From CAVWDI01 sp963793095 (GTDB lineage Bacteria; Chloroflexota; Anaerolineae; Anaerolineales; UBA4823), in contig CAWBYY010000002.1 in the NCBI GenBank assembly GCA_963793095.1, forward strand, positions 372,001 through 436,000: a stretch of 64,000 nucleotides of DNA. The letters are read 5' to 3'. Below the pieces are notes generated by a model that saw only the letters and a program-made list of their open reading frames with translations, had not been told where the DNA came from and did not search any database. The position numbers and the translations under genes are program-made. Of this stretch, positions 47,723-56,373 are shown one piece after another (the first letter of the stretch is position 1; each line of letters begins with the position of its first letter).

Positions 47723-47788
47723 CTTCGAATTCCTCCTGATTTTGTGTATTTGGTTATAGGGGATTTGACCAGAAATAACCCTTGAAGG

Positions 47789-47817
47789 ATTTTAGCATTC
47801 TAACAACTATTGGTCAA
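47789..47817 (-). promoter_or_regulatory. sigma70-like promoter of binding-protein gene 1
   Basis: TTGACC (47817-47812), a 17-base spacer and TAAAAT (47794-47789) lie about 67 bases before the ATG. The same boxes and spacing occur before the other two binding-protein genes. A plus-strand GGTAAAAT (47871-47878) with TGTTTACGCCAGT beyond it is shared with cassette 3 (54261) and may be the ligase promoter. Confidence 0.7.
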
Positions 47818-48023
47818 CTTGAACCTTTGTTGAATTTGGAAATGACTTTCAGTCACCAACATTTTATCGGGGTAAAATCATGTTTACGCCAGTCTACTTT
47901 CTAAGGTAAAAATTTGTTCGCCCAGGTTTACAATCTATTTTCATGGGTTGATTAGAAACGACTTCTTCTCGCCTGGTGAATATGGATAAAACAATCACTC
48001 CACCACTCATAACGAGGACACCC

Positions 48024-49575
48024 ATGTTTGCTGAATTTGAAAATGCAACAGTCAATAATGTTCTGGAAGAGATAGTAAAGAGGTACCCCGACAAGGAAGC
48101 ATTTGTTTTTGGTGAGACCCGGGATACATACCAGCAGTTCTTGGCGAAAGTTAATGCGTTTGCGGCAGGTTTGCAGCATAATAAAATCAGGAAGGGTGAT
48201 AAGGTCGGAATCAACCTTCCCACCTGTCCGGAGAACGTTTATGCATTTTTCGCCCTGCTTAAGATTGGGGCTTCGTTTGTCCCTCTCAACCCCGACCTGC
48301 GCTTGTTCGAGATGAAGCATATCCTGGGAGACTCTAATGCAAAAGCGGTCATCACGGTCACTGAAATGAGGGGTTTTGACTATCTGGCCATGTTTGACCA
48401 GATCCAAACTGAACTGCCGGATTTCAGAACCGTCTTTGTTTGGGGATCGAATAGGAGGGAAGGAGCGCTGCTGGTAAGAGATTTACTCAGGACTGATCCT
48501 GGGCGTCTGAAATCCAGAACCTGTCACTCCGGATGATATTGCATGTATTCTGTATACTTCAGGAACAACAGGTCTACCGAAAGGCACCGTCAACTCTCAC
48601 AGGATAGTTTTAAACCGGTTTGTCCTCAGTCAGGATGGTAGGGATGAAAATTTAGAACTAACTAGACTAACACCAATGCCGCTTTTCAATGCCGCTGGCG
48701 TCGATATATCCATGCAGACAATTCTGAAAGGCGATAAGTTAGTCCTTATTGAACGCTTCAACCCTGAAGAAATGTTAAGACTCATCGCAAGGGAGAAGGT
48801 AACCAATCTCGATTGTGCGCCCACAATGGTCAAAGTTTTATTAAATTCTGATGTTTTCAACAAGCACAACTTGCCGCACCTGCGAGTTATCGGCACAGGC
48901 GGGTCGATGGCTTTGCCGGAGCTTGTGCAGGCGATAAGGGAACGCCTGGAATGTGATTACATCAACACCTATGCGATGACCGAAGCAAGCATTGTCAGCA
49001 GGCTCTTACCCGGCGATCCGCTTGAACTGCAGCTCTCCACGGTTGGAAAACCGCTGACCGGCGTTGCGGTAAAAATTATAGATGAAGACCGCAAGGAGGT
49101 GCCGTTCAACCAGCCCGGCGAGATCGCTGTGCATTCCCCGGGTCTTATGCTGGGCTATTTCAACGACCAGGCTAAAACACAGCAGGCATTCGATGAAGAT
49201 GGTTTTTACTATACCGGGGATATTGGCAGCCTGGGTGAAAACGGTTATCTGAGGATCCTGGATCGAAAAAAAGACGTGATCATTCGTGGGGCGCAGAATA
49301 TCTACCCATCTGAAATTGAAAACTACCTGAACACTCACCCGAAGGTAAAGTTGAGCGCGGTGATAGGTGTCCCCAGCCCGATCAGCGGCGAGAAAGCGCG
49401 CGCCTATGTACAGTTATTTGAGGGTGAGCAGATGACGGATGTGGATGTGGTTGAATACTGCCGTGGAAAAATCGCCGGGTATAAAATTCCGGAAGAGATC
49501 CGGTTTGTGGAAAAATTCCCCCTCAATAAAATGGGGAAAATCCAGAAAAAGATTCTGCGGGAAGAATTGCCCTAA
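48024..49575 (+). CDS. adenylate-forming acyl/aryl ligase (cassette 1), one frameshift
   Basis: Frame 48024-48536 and frame 48540-49575 make one ligase of about 517 residues; the shift is near 48510-48520, just before the P-loop. Start MFAEFEN matches the paralogues. Motifs: DDIACILYTSGTTGLPKGTV (A3), TYAMTEASIV (A5), YYTGDIGSLGENGYLRILDR and KKDVIIRGAQNIYPSEIE (A7-A8), and PLNKMGKIQKKILREE with the catalytic Lys (A10). This is the ANL superfamily, close to fatty-acid or 4-coumarate CoA ligases. It forms an acyl-adenylate and passes it to CoA or, possibly, to the carrier at 42591. It is divergent from binding-protein gene 1. Intact motifs on both sides suggest an assembly indel. Confidence 0.85.
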
Positions 49576-49676
49576 GAGAAACAAACTGGCAGTTCCAGAA
49601 AACCGTTCCGGAAACAATTAAAAATAAATCAATCCAAGTGCTCTTGGCCTGCATTTGTCAATGCTGGTTTTAAGAC

Positions 49677-49743
49677 AAACCACATCAGCTTTTAGGCAGA
49701 TATCCCTCCTTGAATTGCCAGAAAGGAAAAACTGATGTGGTTT
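49677..49743. ncRNA. conserved long hairpin, copy 2
   Basis: AAACCACATCAG (49677-49688) pairs with CTGATGTGGTTT (49732-49743), 12 perfect pairs around a 43-base loop. It lies between the converging ends of ligase 1 and binding-protein gene 2. Loop sequence differs from copies 1 and 3, but the stem is conserved. Confidence 0.6.
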
Positions 49744-49842
49744 GAATGTTAAAAATTACTCAGCAGGTTATTTGGGTGGGAAAAATTAACTTGCCAATTG
49801 ACTTGATCCAAATCATGAACTTGATCCTGAAAACAAACGGGG

Positions 49843-50887
49843 TTAAGGGATAAATTCAGGCCTCACGGTATCCTCGAAGGCGATATTTTCATTGCTGACG
49901 AGACCTCTTTCGATCGCCCACTGGTAGGTGTCCATGAACGCTTCCTCGCTGGGAACAAACGGGGCAGGAAATGTCGGCATGACGTAGGTCTCTACAATCG
50001 GTCCGGGGATCATACCGTTTTCGATCGCAAGGCCCTTAAATTTTTGCGGGTCTTCATTTATGATCTCAACCGCTTCCCCAATTGCGGCGACAAACCCTTT
50101 AATCGCTTCGGGGTTTTCATCAATGAATTCTTTGCGGCATGACCATGTGGCTTCCATTAGCCCTGGGTATTGGCCGTCATCAGCAATTATTTTTGCACCC
50201 TGTGTTTGCACAACCATTAAACCAAGATGGGTCGGAAGCGATGCTGCTTTGAGTTCTCCGTTTTCGAGAAGGGCCATGCGGTCTGGAATGCGGGGGACGC
50301 CCGAGGAACTTGATTTCGTCGTCGGAAAACCCATTTTTCTGCAAAACGCGTGCGGCAACATATTCATTAACAGTGCCTTCCGATGTGCCTATTTCTACAC
50401 CTTTTAAGTCCTCAACGCTTTCAATCCCGCTGTCCGCGCCAGCAATGATCGAGAAAATTGGGTGCGACTCGCTGGAAAGAAATGAGCCGGTTATATTCTG
50501 TTGTGTAATTTCCTCCTGGTTTGAAAGGATAACCGACAGGTGTTCAGCCTGGCCGCAGTCAGCTTCGGCGATTGCTAAAAGCTGGTCTTTTTCCTGTCCG
50601 GAGGCAACCGGGATCATCTCAACTTCTATTCCGTTCTTTGCCATTATCCCTTCTTGCATGGCAACGTAAATTGGGGTTAGTTCCAATACTGGAAGCACAG
50701 CCATCCGGATCTTTGTCAGCTCCTCAGCGGCTGGTTCCTCAGCAGTTGGTTCTTCGGATGTTGGCTCCTCTGCGGCTGGTTCCTGCGGTGGGAGTTCAGT
50801 TTCAGCTGATTGAGCACAGGCGCTCAAGAAAACAACCGATACAATCAATAAATATAGTAACAGAACCAGAAATTTGCGGATTTTCAT
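49843..50887 (-). CDS. NMT1/SsuA-type solute-binding lipoprotein (cassette 2), one frameshift
   Basis: Frames 50887-50180 and 50367-49843 together give about 347 residues that parallel the cassette 1 protein throughout. Lipobox LSAC at Cys24, a short EEPTSEEPTAEEPAAEE linker, LAALP-like start RMAVLPVLELTPIYVAMQEG. The joint is near 50302, where CTCGGGCGTCCC has one G more than the CTGGGCGTGCCC of cassette 1, restoring GVPRIPDRMALLENGELKAA. A G-run indel is the simplest explanation. The ligand is unknown but the protein is probably a variant of the same receptor. AGGAGG precedes the ATG. Confidence 0.87.
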
Positions 50888-50945
50888 CTTTGTTTCCTCC
50901 TAATAATATCTTTTTGGTCTTGTATTTTTAGACGGTGAGTTGGGG

Positions 50946-50974
50946 ATTTTAACATGGTAACGGATATAGGTCAA
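50946..50974 (-). promoter_or_regulatory. sigma70-like promoter of binding-protein gene 2
   Basis: TTGACC (50974-50969), 17 bases and TAAAAT (50951-50946), the same as in cassette 1. The distance to the ATG (about 59 bases) is also similar. A plus-strand TGTAAAAT at 51056-51063 may serve the ligase. Confidence 0.7.
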
Positions 50975-51209
50975 CATAAAAAACCTATTACGACTATATT
51001 TATACAGTATTGTTCTATTAATTTGGAATAATCTTTCACGACCTGTTATGTTTGGTGTAAAATTTGACATTCACAAGCCGGCTTATTTAGTAAAATATCT
51101 ACCCGTCCAGATAAAAAACCTGTATTCACAGACTGGATAAAAGTTACTTTTGATTTCCAGGAGGATGTGGGTAAATAAATTATCAATCATAAAAAAAAAG
51201 AGGATCCTA

Positions 51210-52769
51210 ATGTTCACTGAATTTTCAAATCTCACAGTCCCGCAGGTCCTGGATTCAGCGGTAAAAGAAAACCCCCACAGGGAGGCTTTTGTTTTTGGAG
51301 AGACCCGGGATACTTTCCAGCGGTTCCAGGCTAAAGTGGATACGCTTGCCGCCGGTTTGCAGCGGCATGGGATTCAGAACGGAGATAAGGTCGGGATCAA
51401 CCTTCCGACCTGTCCGGAAAACGTCTATGCGTTTTTTGCGTTGAACAAAATTGGAGCTTCTTTTGTGCCTTTAAATCCAGACCTGCGCTCGTTCGAGATG
51501 AAGCATATCCTGGGCGACTCTAATGCGAAAGCGGTTATTACGATCCCTGAAATGAGGGGATTTGACTATCTCGCCATGTTTGACCAGATTAAAATTGACC
51601 TGCCGGATTTTAAAACAATCTTTGGTTTGGGCTCGCATTCAATGGACGGCGCCGTTCCATTGAAAGAATTATTCGAAAATGACCCAAAAGACCTGAGGCT
51701 GGTGCAGGTACACCCGGATGATATCGCCTGCATTCTGTATACCTCCGGCACCACCGGTCTCCCAAAAGGTACTGTGCATTCGCACCAGGTAGTCCTCAAT
51801 CAATTCGCGATAAGCCAGGATTGGATATATAAAGATTCAGTCCAAACCCGCTTGACCCCGATGCCGCTTTTTAATTCAGCCGGTGTAAATATTACCTTCC
51901 AGACGATCCTGAAAGGGGATAAATTGGTGCTTATGCAGCGCTTTACACCCGCTGATATTTTGGAAATAACGAAAAAGGAAAAGGTGAGCATCCTGGATTG
52001 TGCGCCCACAATGATAAAGCTGATGCTAAATTCTGAAGAATTCAACCCGCAAAATCTGCCCCATCTGCGGGTTGTAATCACCGGTGGATCGATGGCTTTA
52101 CCGGAGCTTGTGCAGGCGCTAAAAGAACGCATGGGATGCGATTACATCAATGTTTATGCGATGACTGAGGCGGCTATCGTAAGCCGGCTTTCGCATGATG
52201 ACCCGCTGGAGCTGCAGTTCACCACTGTTGGCAGGCCGCTGAGCGGAGTGGAGGTAAAAATTGTGGACGATAACCGTAACGAACTTTCCTTCAACCAGCC
52301 AGGGGAAATCGCGGTCCGTTCTCCAAGTCTTATGCTGGGCTATTTCAACGACCAGGTCAAAACGAAAGAGGCGGTCGACAAAGACGGTTATTACCACACC
52401 GGGGACATTGGCAGCCTGGATGAAAATGGATATCTGAGGATCCTGGACCGCAAGAAGGATGTGATCATCCGCGGGGCGCAGAATATCTACCCCTCAGAAG
52501 TTGAGAACTTTCTCAACACCCATCCGAAGATCCAGATGAGCGCGGTGATAGGGGTACCCAGCCCGGTCAGCGGCGAGAAGGTGCGCGCCTACGTGCAGTT
52601 AATCGAAGGGGAACAAATGACAGACATCGAAGTTGTCGAATACTGCCGGGGGGCAATCGCTGGCTATAAAATCCCTGAAGAAATCCGCTTTGTCGAGCAA
52701 TTTCCCCTGAACAAAATGGGAAAAATCCAGAAGAAGATACTGCGGGAAGAATCTCATAAAGGGGAATAA
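51210..52769 (+). CDS. adenylate-forming acyl/aryl ligase (cassette 2)
   Basis: The product has 519 residues and is intact. MFTEFSNLTVPQVLDSAVKE starts it; the frame is open 60 bases further upstream but AGAGGATC precedes this ATG and the paralogues agree. DDIACILYTSGTTGLPKGTV is the A3 P-loop, INVYAMTEAAIVSRL A5, YYHTGDIGSLDENGYLRILD and RKKDVIIRGAQNIYPSEVE A7-A8, and PLNKMGKIQKKILREE A10. It is an ANL-superfamily enzyme that activates a carboxylate with ATP. It is divergent from binding-protein gene 2. Differences from ligases 1 and 3 are spread along the acyl-binding half, so the three may prefer different acids. Confidence 0.92.
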   Translation: MFTEFSNLTVPQVLDSAVKENPHREAFVFGETRDTFQRFQAKVDTLAAGLQRHGIQNGDKVGINLPTCPENVYAFFALNKIGASFVPLNPDLRSFEMKHILGDSNAKAVITIPEMRGFDYLAMFDQIKIDLPDFKTIFGLGSHSMDGAVPLKELFENDPKDLRLVQVHPDDIACILYTSGTTGLPKGTVHSHQVVLNQFAISQDWIYKDSVQTRLTPMPLFNSAGVNITFQTILKGDKLVLMQRFTPADILEITKKEKVSILDCAPTMIKLMLNSEEFNPQNLPHLRVVITGGSMALPELVQALKERMGCDYINVYAMTEAAIVSRLSHDDPLELQFTTVGRPLSGVEVKIVDDNRNELSFNQPGEIAVRSPSLMLGYFNDQVKTKEAVDKDGYYHTGDIGSLDENGYLRILDRKKDVIIRGAQNIYPSEVENFLNTHPKIQMSAVIGVPSPVSGEKVRAYVQLIEGEQMTDIEVVEYCRGAIAGYKIPEEIRFVEQFPLNKMGKIQKKILREESHKGE

Positions 52770-52863
52770 ACTGGCGGTTTTCTAAATCTAATCCGGAATA
52801 AATTCAGCCATTCCAAGCCTTGCACTCCCTGCTTATTGGAGTTGTAAACACTTGTTAAATAAA

Positions 52864-52929
52864 AACCACATCAGCAATTAGGCTAAGGGTTCATTTCATG
52901 TTTGCCCTTCGGCATAAGGCTGATGTGGT
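52864..52929. ncRNA. conserved long hairpin, copy 3
   Basis: ACCACATCAGC (52865-52875) pairs with GCTGATGTGGT (52919-52929) around a 43-base loop, which contains GGGT...GCCC-like pairing potential. It lies between the converging ends of ligase 2 and binding-protein gene 3, the same relative place as copy 2. Confidence 0.6.
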
Positions 52930-53032
52930 CAGTTAAAATAGATATAAACCGAATGCGTTTGAACTAATTTCTAGTTTTCCAATTTAGCACATCGTTTTTC
53001 GTCGAATAAACTGCTTCAATTCATAAGACAGC

Positions 53033-54088
53033 TTACGGAAGAAGTTCCGGCCGGATGGTATCCTCATAGGCGATATTTTCGTTCGTGACGATACCCCTTT
53101 CAAGCGCCCACTGGTAGACATCCTCAAAACCTTCCCGGGTAGGAACCGCCGGCATCGGGAATACTGGCATCACATAAATTTCTTGCAGCGGCACGGGTAT
53201 CAGGTTGTTTTCAACAGCAAGAGCTTTATATGCTTGGGGATCTTTGTTTATTATCTCAACTGCTTCAGCAATCGCGGCGATAAATCCCCTGACCGCTTCC
53301 GGATTTGCATCTATAAAATCTTTCCTGCATGCCCATGTCATCTGGGTTATTTCCGGATATTTGCTGTCATCTGCAATGATTACAGCGCCTTGCTGGACTG
53401 CCATTTCAGCGAGGGATGACTGCATCGATCCCGCTTTTAATTCCCCACTCTGGATGAGAGCCATACGGTCCGGAATGCGGGGGACGCTGAGATACTTAAT
53501 GTCCTCCTTTGAAAACCCGTTTCTCTCCAGGATTCGGGTGGTTATATATTCAACAATGCTGTTTTCTGAGGTGCCGATTTCAACGCCTTTTAAGTCCTCC
53601 AGGCTTTCAATCCCACTGTTTCCAGCCACCAGGATAGTGAATTTTGGGTGGGTCTCGCTTGGTTGGATGGAAATAAAGAGATTTTGTTTAATTATTTCGT
53701 CCTGATTAGCAGTTATTACTGTCAGCAGTTCTCCTTGCTCGCAATCAGCTTCACCAACCGCTATGAGCTGGTCTTTTTCCTGGGCGGAAGCAACCGGGAT
53801 AATATCGGCTTCTACCCCGTGCTTGGCAAGAATACCTTCCTGCTGGGCAACATAAATTGGCACCGTTTCTTCACCAGTAAAGGCGGCAAACCGGATTTTT
53901 GTCAGTTCCCCTGCTACTGGTTCTTCAGAGGCTGGCTCTTCAACTGCTGGCTCTTCGGCAGCTGGTTCTTCTACTGCCGGCTCCTCAAGGGGTGCCTCTG
54001 TTTCCACCGCTTGAGCGCAAGCACTCAATAAAACACCAAGAATAATTAAAAGACTTACTATTAGCTGTGTAACCTTTGTGATTCGCAT
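53033..54088 (-). CDS. NMT1/SsuA-type solute-binding lipoprotein (cassette 3)
   Basis: The product has 351 residues from ATG 54088, preceded by GAGGAGG; the longer frame to 54154 is not needed and would destroy the signal peptide. Lipobox LSAC at Cys24, as in the other two. EEPAVEEPAAEEPAVEEPAS is the linker. The binding domain opens TKIRFAAFTGEETVPIYVAQ QEG, so the VLELTP of cassettes 1 and 2 is replaced by TGEETVP, a likely change at the ligand pocket mouth. GVPRIPDRM becomes SVPRIPDRM. Same importer class; probably a different ligand preference. Confidence 0.9.
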   Translation of the reverse strand: MRITKVTQLIVSLLIILGVLLSACAQAVETEAPLEEPAVEEPAAEEPAVEEPASEEPVAGELTKIRFAAFTGEETVPIYVAQQEGILAKHGVEADIIPVASAQEKDQLIAVGEADCEQGELLTVITANQDEIIKQNLFISIQPSETHPKFTILVAGNSGIESLEDLKGVEIGTSENSIVEYITTRILERNGFSKEDIKYLSVPRIPDRMALIQSGELKAGSMQSSLAEMAVQQGAVIIADDSKYPEITQMTWACRKDFIDANPEAVRGFIAAIAEAVEIINKDPQAYKALAVENNLIPVPLQEIYVMPVFPMPAVPTREGFEDVYQWALERGIVTNENIAYEDTIRPELLP

Positions 54089-54158
54089 TCCATGTTCCTC
54101 CTCGAATTGTGTAATTAGGTTTATAGGCGTAATCCATCCCACTTGATCGTACATCTAA

Positions 54159-54187
54159 ATTCTAATTCTTTTTTAATCTTAGGTCAA
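54159..54187 (-). promoter_or_regulatory. sigma70-like promoter of binding-protein gene 3
   Basis: TTGACC (54187-54182), 17 bases and TAGAAT (54164-54159), about 71 bases before ATG 54088. GGTAAAATGTGG with TTTGCGCC (from 54261) matches the block before ligase 1. Confidence 0.7.
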
Positions 54188-54413
54188 ATACTTGTTATCT
54201 TTCCTGATTATGTCCATTATTTTTTATGGGAAACTCGATCTCAGCTTATTTTTTCTTAAGGTAAAATGTGGTTTGCGCCATAAAATTTTGTAATGTTATT
54301 ATTGCTGATTTCGATTTACAAAAAAATCGCGGTGTGATTATTAATCATTCCGGTATTCTTTTGAATCAGGGATAAAAAATAACATTCGACATAACCAAAT
54401 CGCGAGGAATCCC

Positions 54414-55970
54414 ATGTTCACTGAATTTGAAAATCTCACAGTCAATCAGGTACTAAATGAGTCAGTGAAGATAAACCATCAGGGGGAGGCTCTTGTCTTT
54501 GGGGAAACCCGGGACACATATCTCCAATTCCAGAGTAAAGTTAATGCGCTGGCGGCTGGCTTGCAGCGGCATGGAATTGGGAAGGGTGACAGGGTCGGTA
54601 TAAACCTCCCGACCTGTGCGGAAAACATTTATGCATTTTTTGCTCTAATGAAAATTGGAGCGTCTTTTGTACCCCTTAACCCGGATATGAGGTCTTTTGA
54701 GATGGAGCACATCCTGGGGGATTGTAATGCAAAAGGGGTCATAACGGTTGGAGAGTTGCGGGGCTTTGATTACCTGGCAATGTTCGACCAGCTCAAAGCT
54801 GATCTGCCGGAATTTGAGACTGTTTTCGTCTGGGGTTCAGTTTTAAATAACAGCGTGGTGCCGTTAAGCGATTTGCTCAGGACTGACCCGGAGATTCTGA
54901 AACCTATTCCGGTTAACCCGGATGACATCGCCTGCATTCTTTACACATCCGGCACGACAGGTCTTCCTAAAGGTACAGTCCATACACACAAAATCATGCT
55001 CAACAAGTACGCCATATGGCTGGCAGACGCCGATAAAGATGTTGTAGATACCAGATTGCTCCAAATGCCGCTGTTTAATGCCGCCGGGGTAGGGATAACA
55101 ATCGAATCGATTCTGAAAGGGGACAAGCTGGTGTTCACCCAGCGGTTTAACCCCGCCGAAGTCTTGAACATCATTCAGAGCGAGAAGGTCAGCAAAATTA
55201 ACGTTGCGCCCACAATGATACAAATAATACTGAACGTAAAAGATTTCGATCAGTATGACCTGTCCACGCTGCGTGAGGTCATGACTGGCGGGTCGATGGC
55301 ATCGCCGGAACTGGTGCAGTCCATCAAGGACCGCCTGGGTTGTGACTACATCAACACCTATGCGATGACCGAGGCGGGCATTATCAGCCGGTTAACGGCT
55401 GATGACCCTGTTGAGCTGCAGCTTTCCACAGTTGGCAGGGCAGCCCTCGGGGTTGAGCTGAAAATTTTAGATGATGACCGTAACGAACTGCCGTTAAACC
55501 AGCCCGGTGAGATCGCGGTCCGTTCTCCTGGCCTTATGTTGGGCTATTTCAACGACCAGGCGAAAACGAAAGATGCGTTTGATGAATTAGGTTTTTACTT
55601 TACCGGTGACATTGGCAGCCTGGATGAAAATGGATATCTGAGGATCCTGGACCGCAAGAAAGACGTCATCATCCGCGGTGCCCAGAACATCTATCCCTCC
55701 GAAGTTGAGAAATACCTGAACACCCATCCAAAGATCTTGATAAGCGCGGTGATAGGAGTGCCCAGCCCGGTTAGCGGCGAGAAAGCGCGCGCCTATGTGC
55801 AGTTATTTGAAGGGGAACAGATGACGGATGTGGAAGTGGTGGAATACTGCCGGGGAAAAATCGCGGGATATAAGATACCGGACGAAATCCGTTTTGTTGA
55901 ACAATTCCCTCTCAATAAAATGGGCAAAATCCAGAAGAAGATTCTGCGAGAAGAGGCATTGAACGAATAA
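54414..55970 (+). CDS. adenylate-forming acyl/aryl ligase (cassette 3)
   Basis: The product has 518 residues and is intact. It starts MFTEFENLTVNQVLNESVKI after CGAGGAATCCC. A3 DDIACILYTSGTTGLPKGTV, A5 INTYAMTEAGIISRL, A7-A8 FYFTGDIGSLDENGYLRILD plus RKKDVIIRGAQNIYPSEVE, A10 PLNKMGKIQKKILREEA. It is an ANL-superfamily ligase of the same clade as cassettes 1 and 2. No cassette follows it; the next gene is the FtsX-like permease. No hairpin of the CCACATCAG type was seen after it. Confidence 0.92.
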   Translation: MFTEFENLTVNQVLNESVKINHQGEALVFGETRDTYLQFQSKVNALAAGLQRHGIGKGDRVGINLPTCAENIYAFFALMKIGASFVPLNPDMRSFEMEHILGDCNAKGVITVGELRGFDYLAMFDQLKADLPEFETVFVWGSVLNNSVVPLSDLLRTDPEILKPIPVNPDDIACILYTSGTTGLPKGTVHTHKIMLNKYAIWLADADKDVVDTRLLQMPLFNAAGVGITIESILKGDKLVFTQRFNPAEVLNIIQSEKVSKINVAPTMIQIILNVKDFDQYDLSTLREVMTGGSMASPELVQSIKDRLGCDYINTYAMTEAGIISRLTADDPVELQLSTVGRAALGVELKILDDDRNELPLNQPGEIAVRSPGLMLGYFNDQAKTKDAFDELGFYFTGDIGSLDENGYLRILDRKKDVIIRGAQNIYPSEVEKYLNTHPKILISAVIGVPSPVSGEKARAYVQLFEGEQMTDVEVVEYCRGKIAGYKIPDEIRFVEQFPLNKMGKIQKKILREEALNE

Positions 55971-56373
55971 TTCCAGGATGTTTTTCCGGTAACAAGGTCT
56001 TTTCCTGGCCATATTAATTCAATATTTCTAAAAGGCTTGCAGGTAAAGAAGCCGGATTATTTTTCAAAATCAGCATCGCTTTCATTTTAACTCGAAAAAG
56101 ATCTGGGGGAATTCTGGCTGGCATGCGAAGGCACAATTTTTAAACTCTGCGAAATTATAAACTGATTGTTAATTTTTCCATCTAATGGGTATAATTCGTT
56201 AAGAGATATTGGGCAATTAATCCAAAAATATTGTCATTCAGTTCGAATCAAACTGTGAAGAGAAAAAATCTTATCTAATTTAGATAAATGGGATTAGAAG
56301 CGATGGTAGAATCAGTTCTCCCAATAGCAGGGAGAAACGCAGAATCAAAATGATATCCAAAAGTAGATAACCA
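55971..56373. other. spacer with a candidate promoter for the exporter
   Basis: No gene is present. TTGTTA and TATAAT at 56166-56195 form a candidate promoter; the rest is unassigned. The cassette hairpin is missing here. Confidence 0.45.
56166..56195 (+). promoter_or_regulatory. candidate promoter of the FtsX-LolD operon
   Basis: TTGTTA (56166-56171), an 18-base spacer and TATAAT (56190-56195) with GGG before the -10. It would give a leader of about 170 bases before the ATG at 56374. Confidence 0.5.

Noticed and set aside
42980..50887. Programmed frameshifting in the ABC ATPase, SBP and ligase genes
   Set aside because: No slippery heptamer with a following pseudoknot is seen, and the intact paralogues do not use one.
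46512..52929. The three CCACAYCAG hairpins as ordinary intrinsic terminators
   Set aside because: Loops are 35-43 bases and no T-run follows on either strand, unlike the true terminators at 27634, 38885 and 59884.
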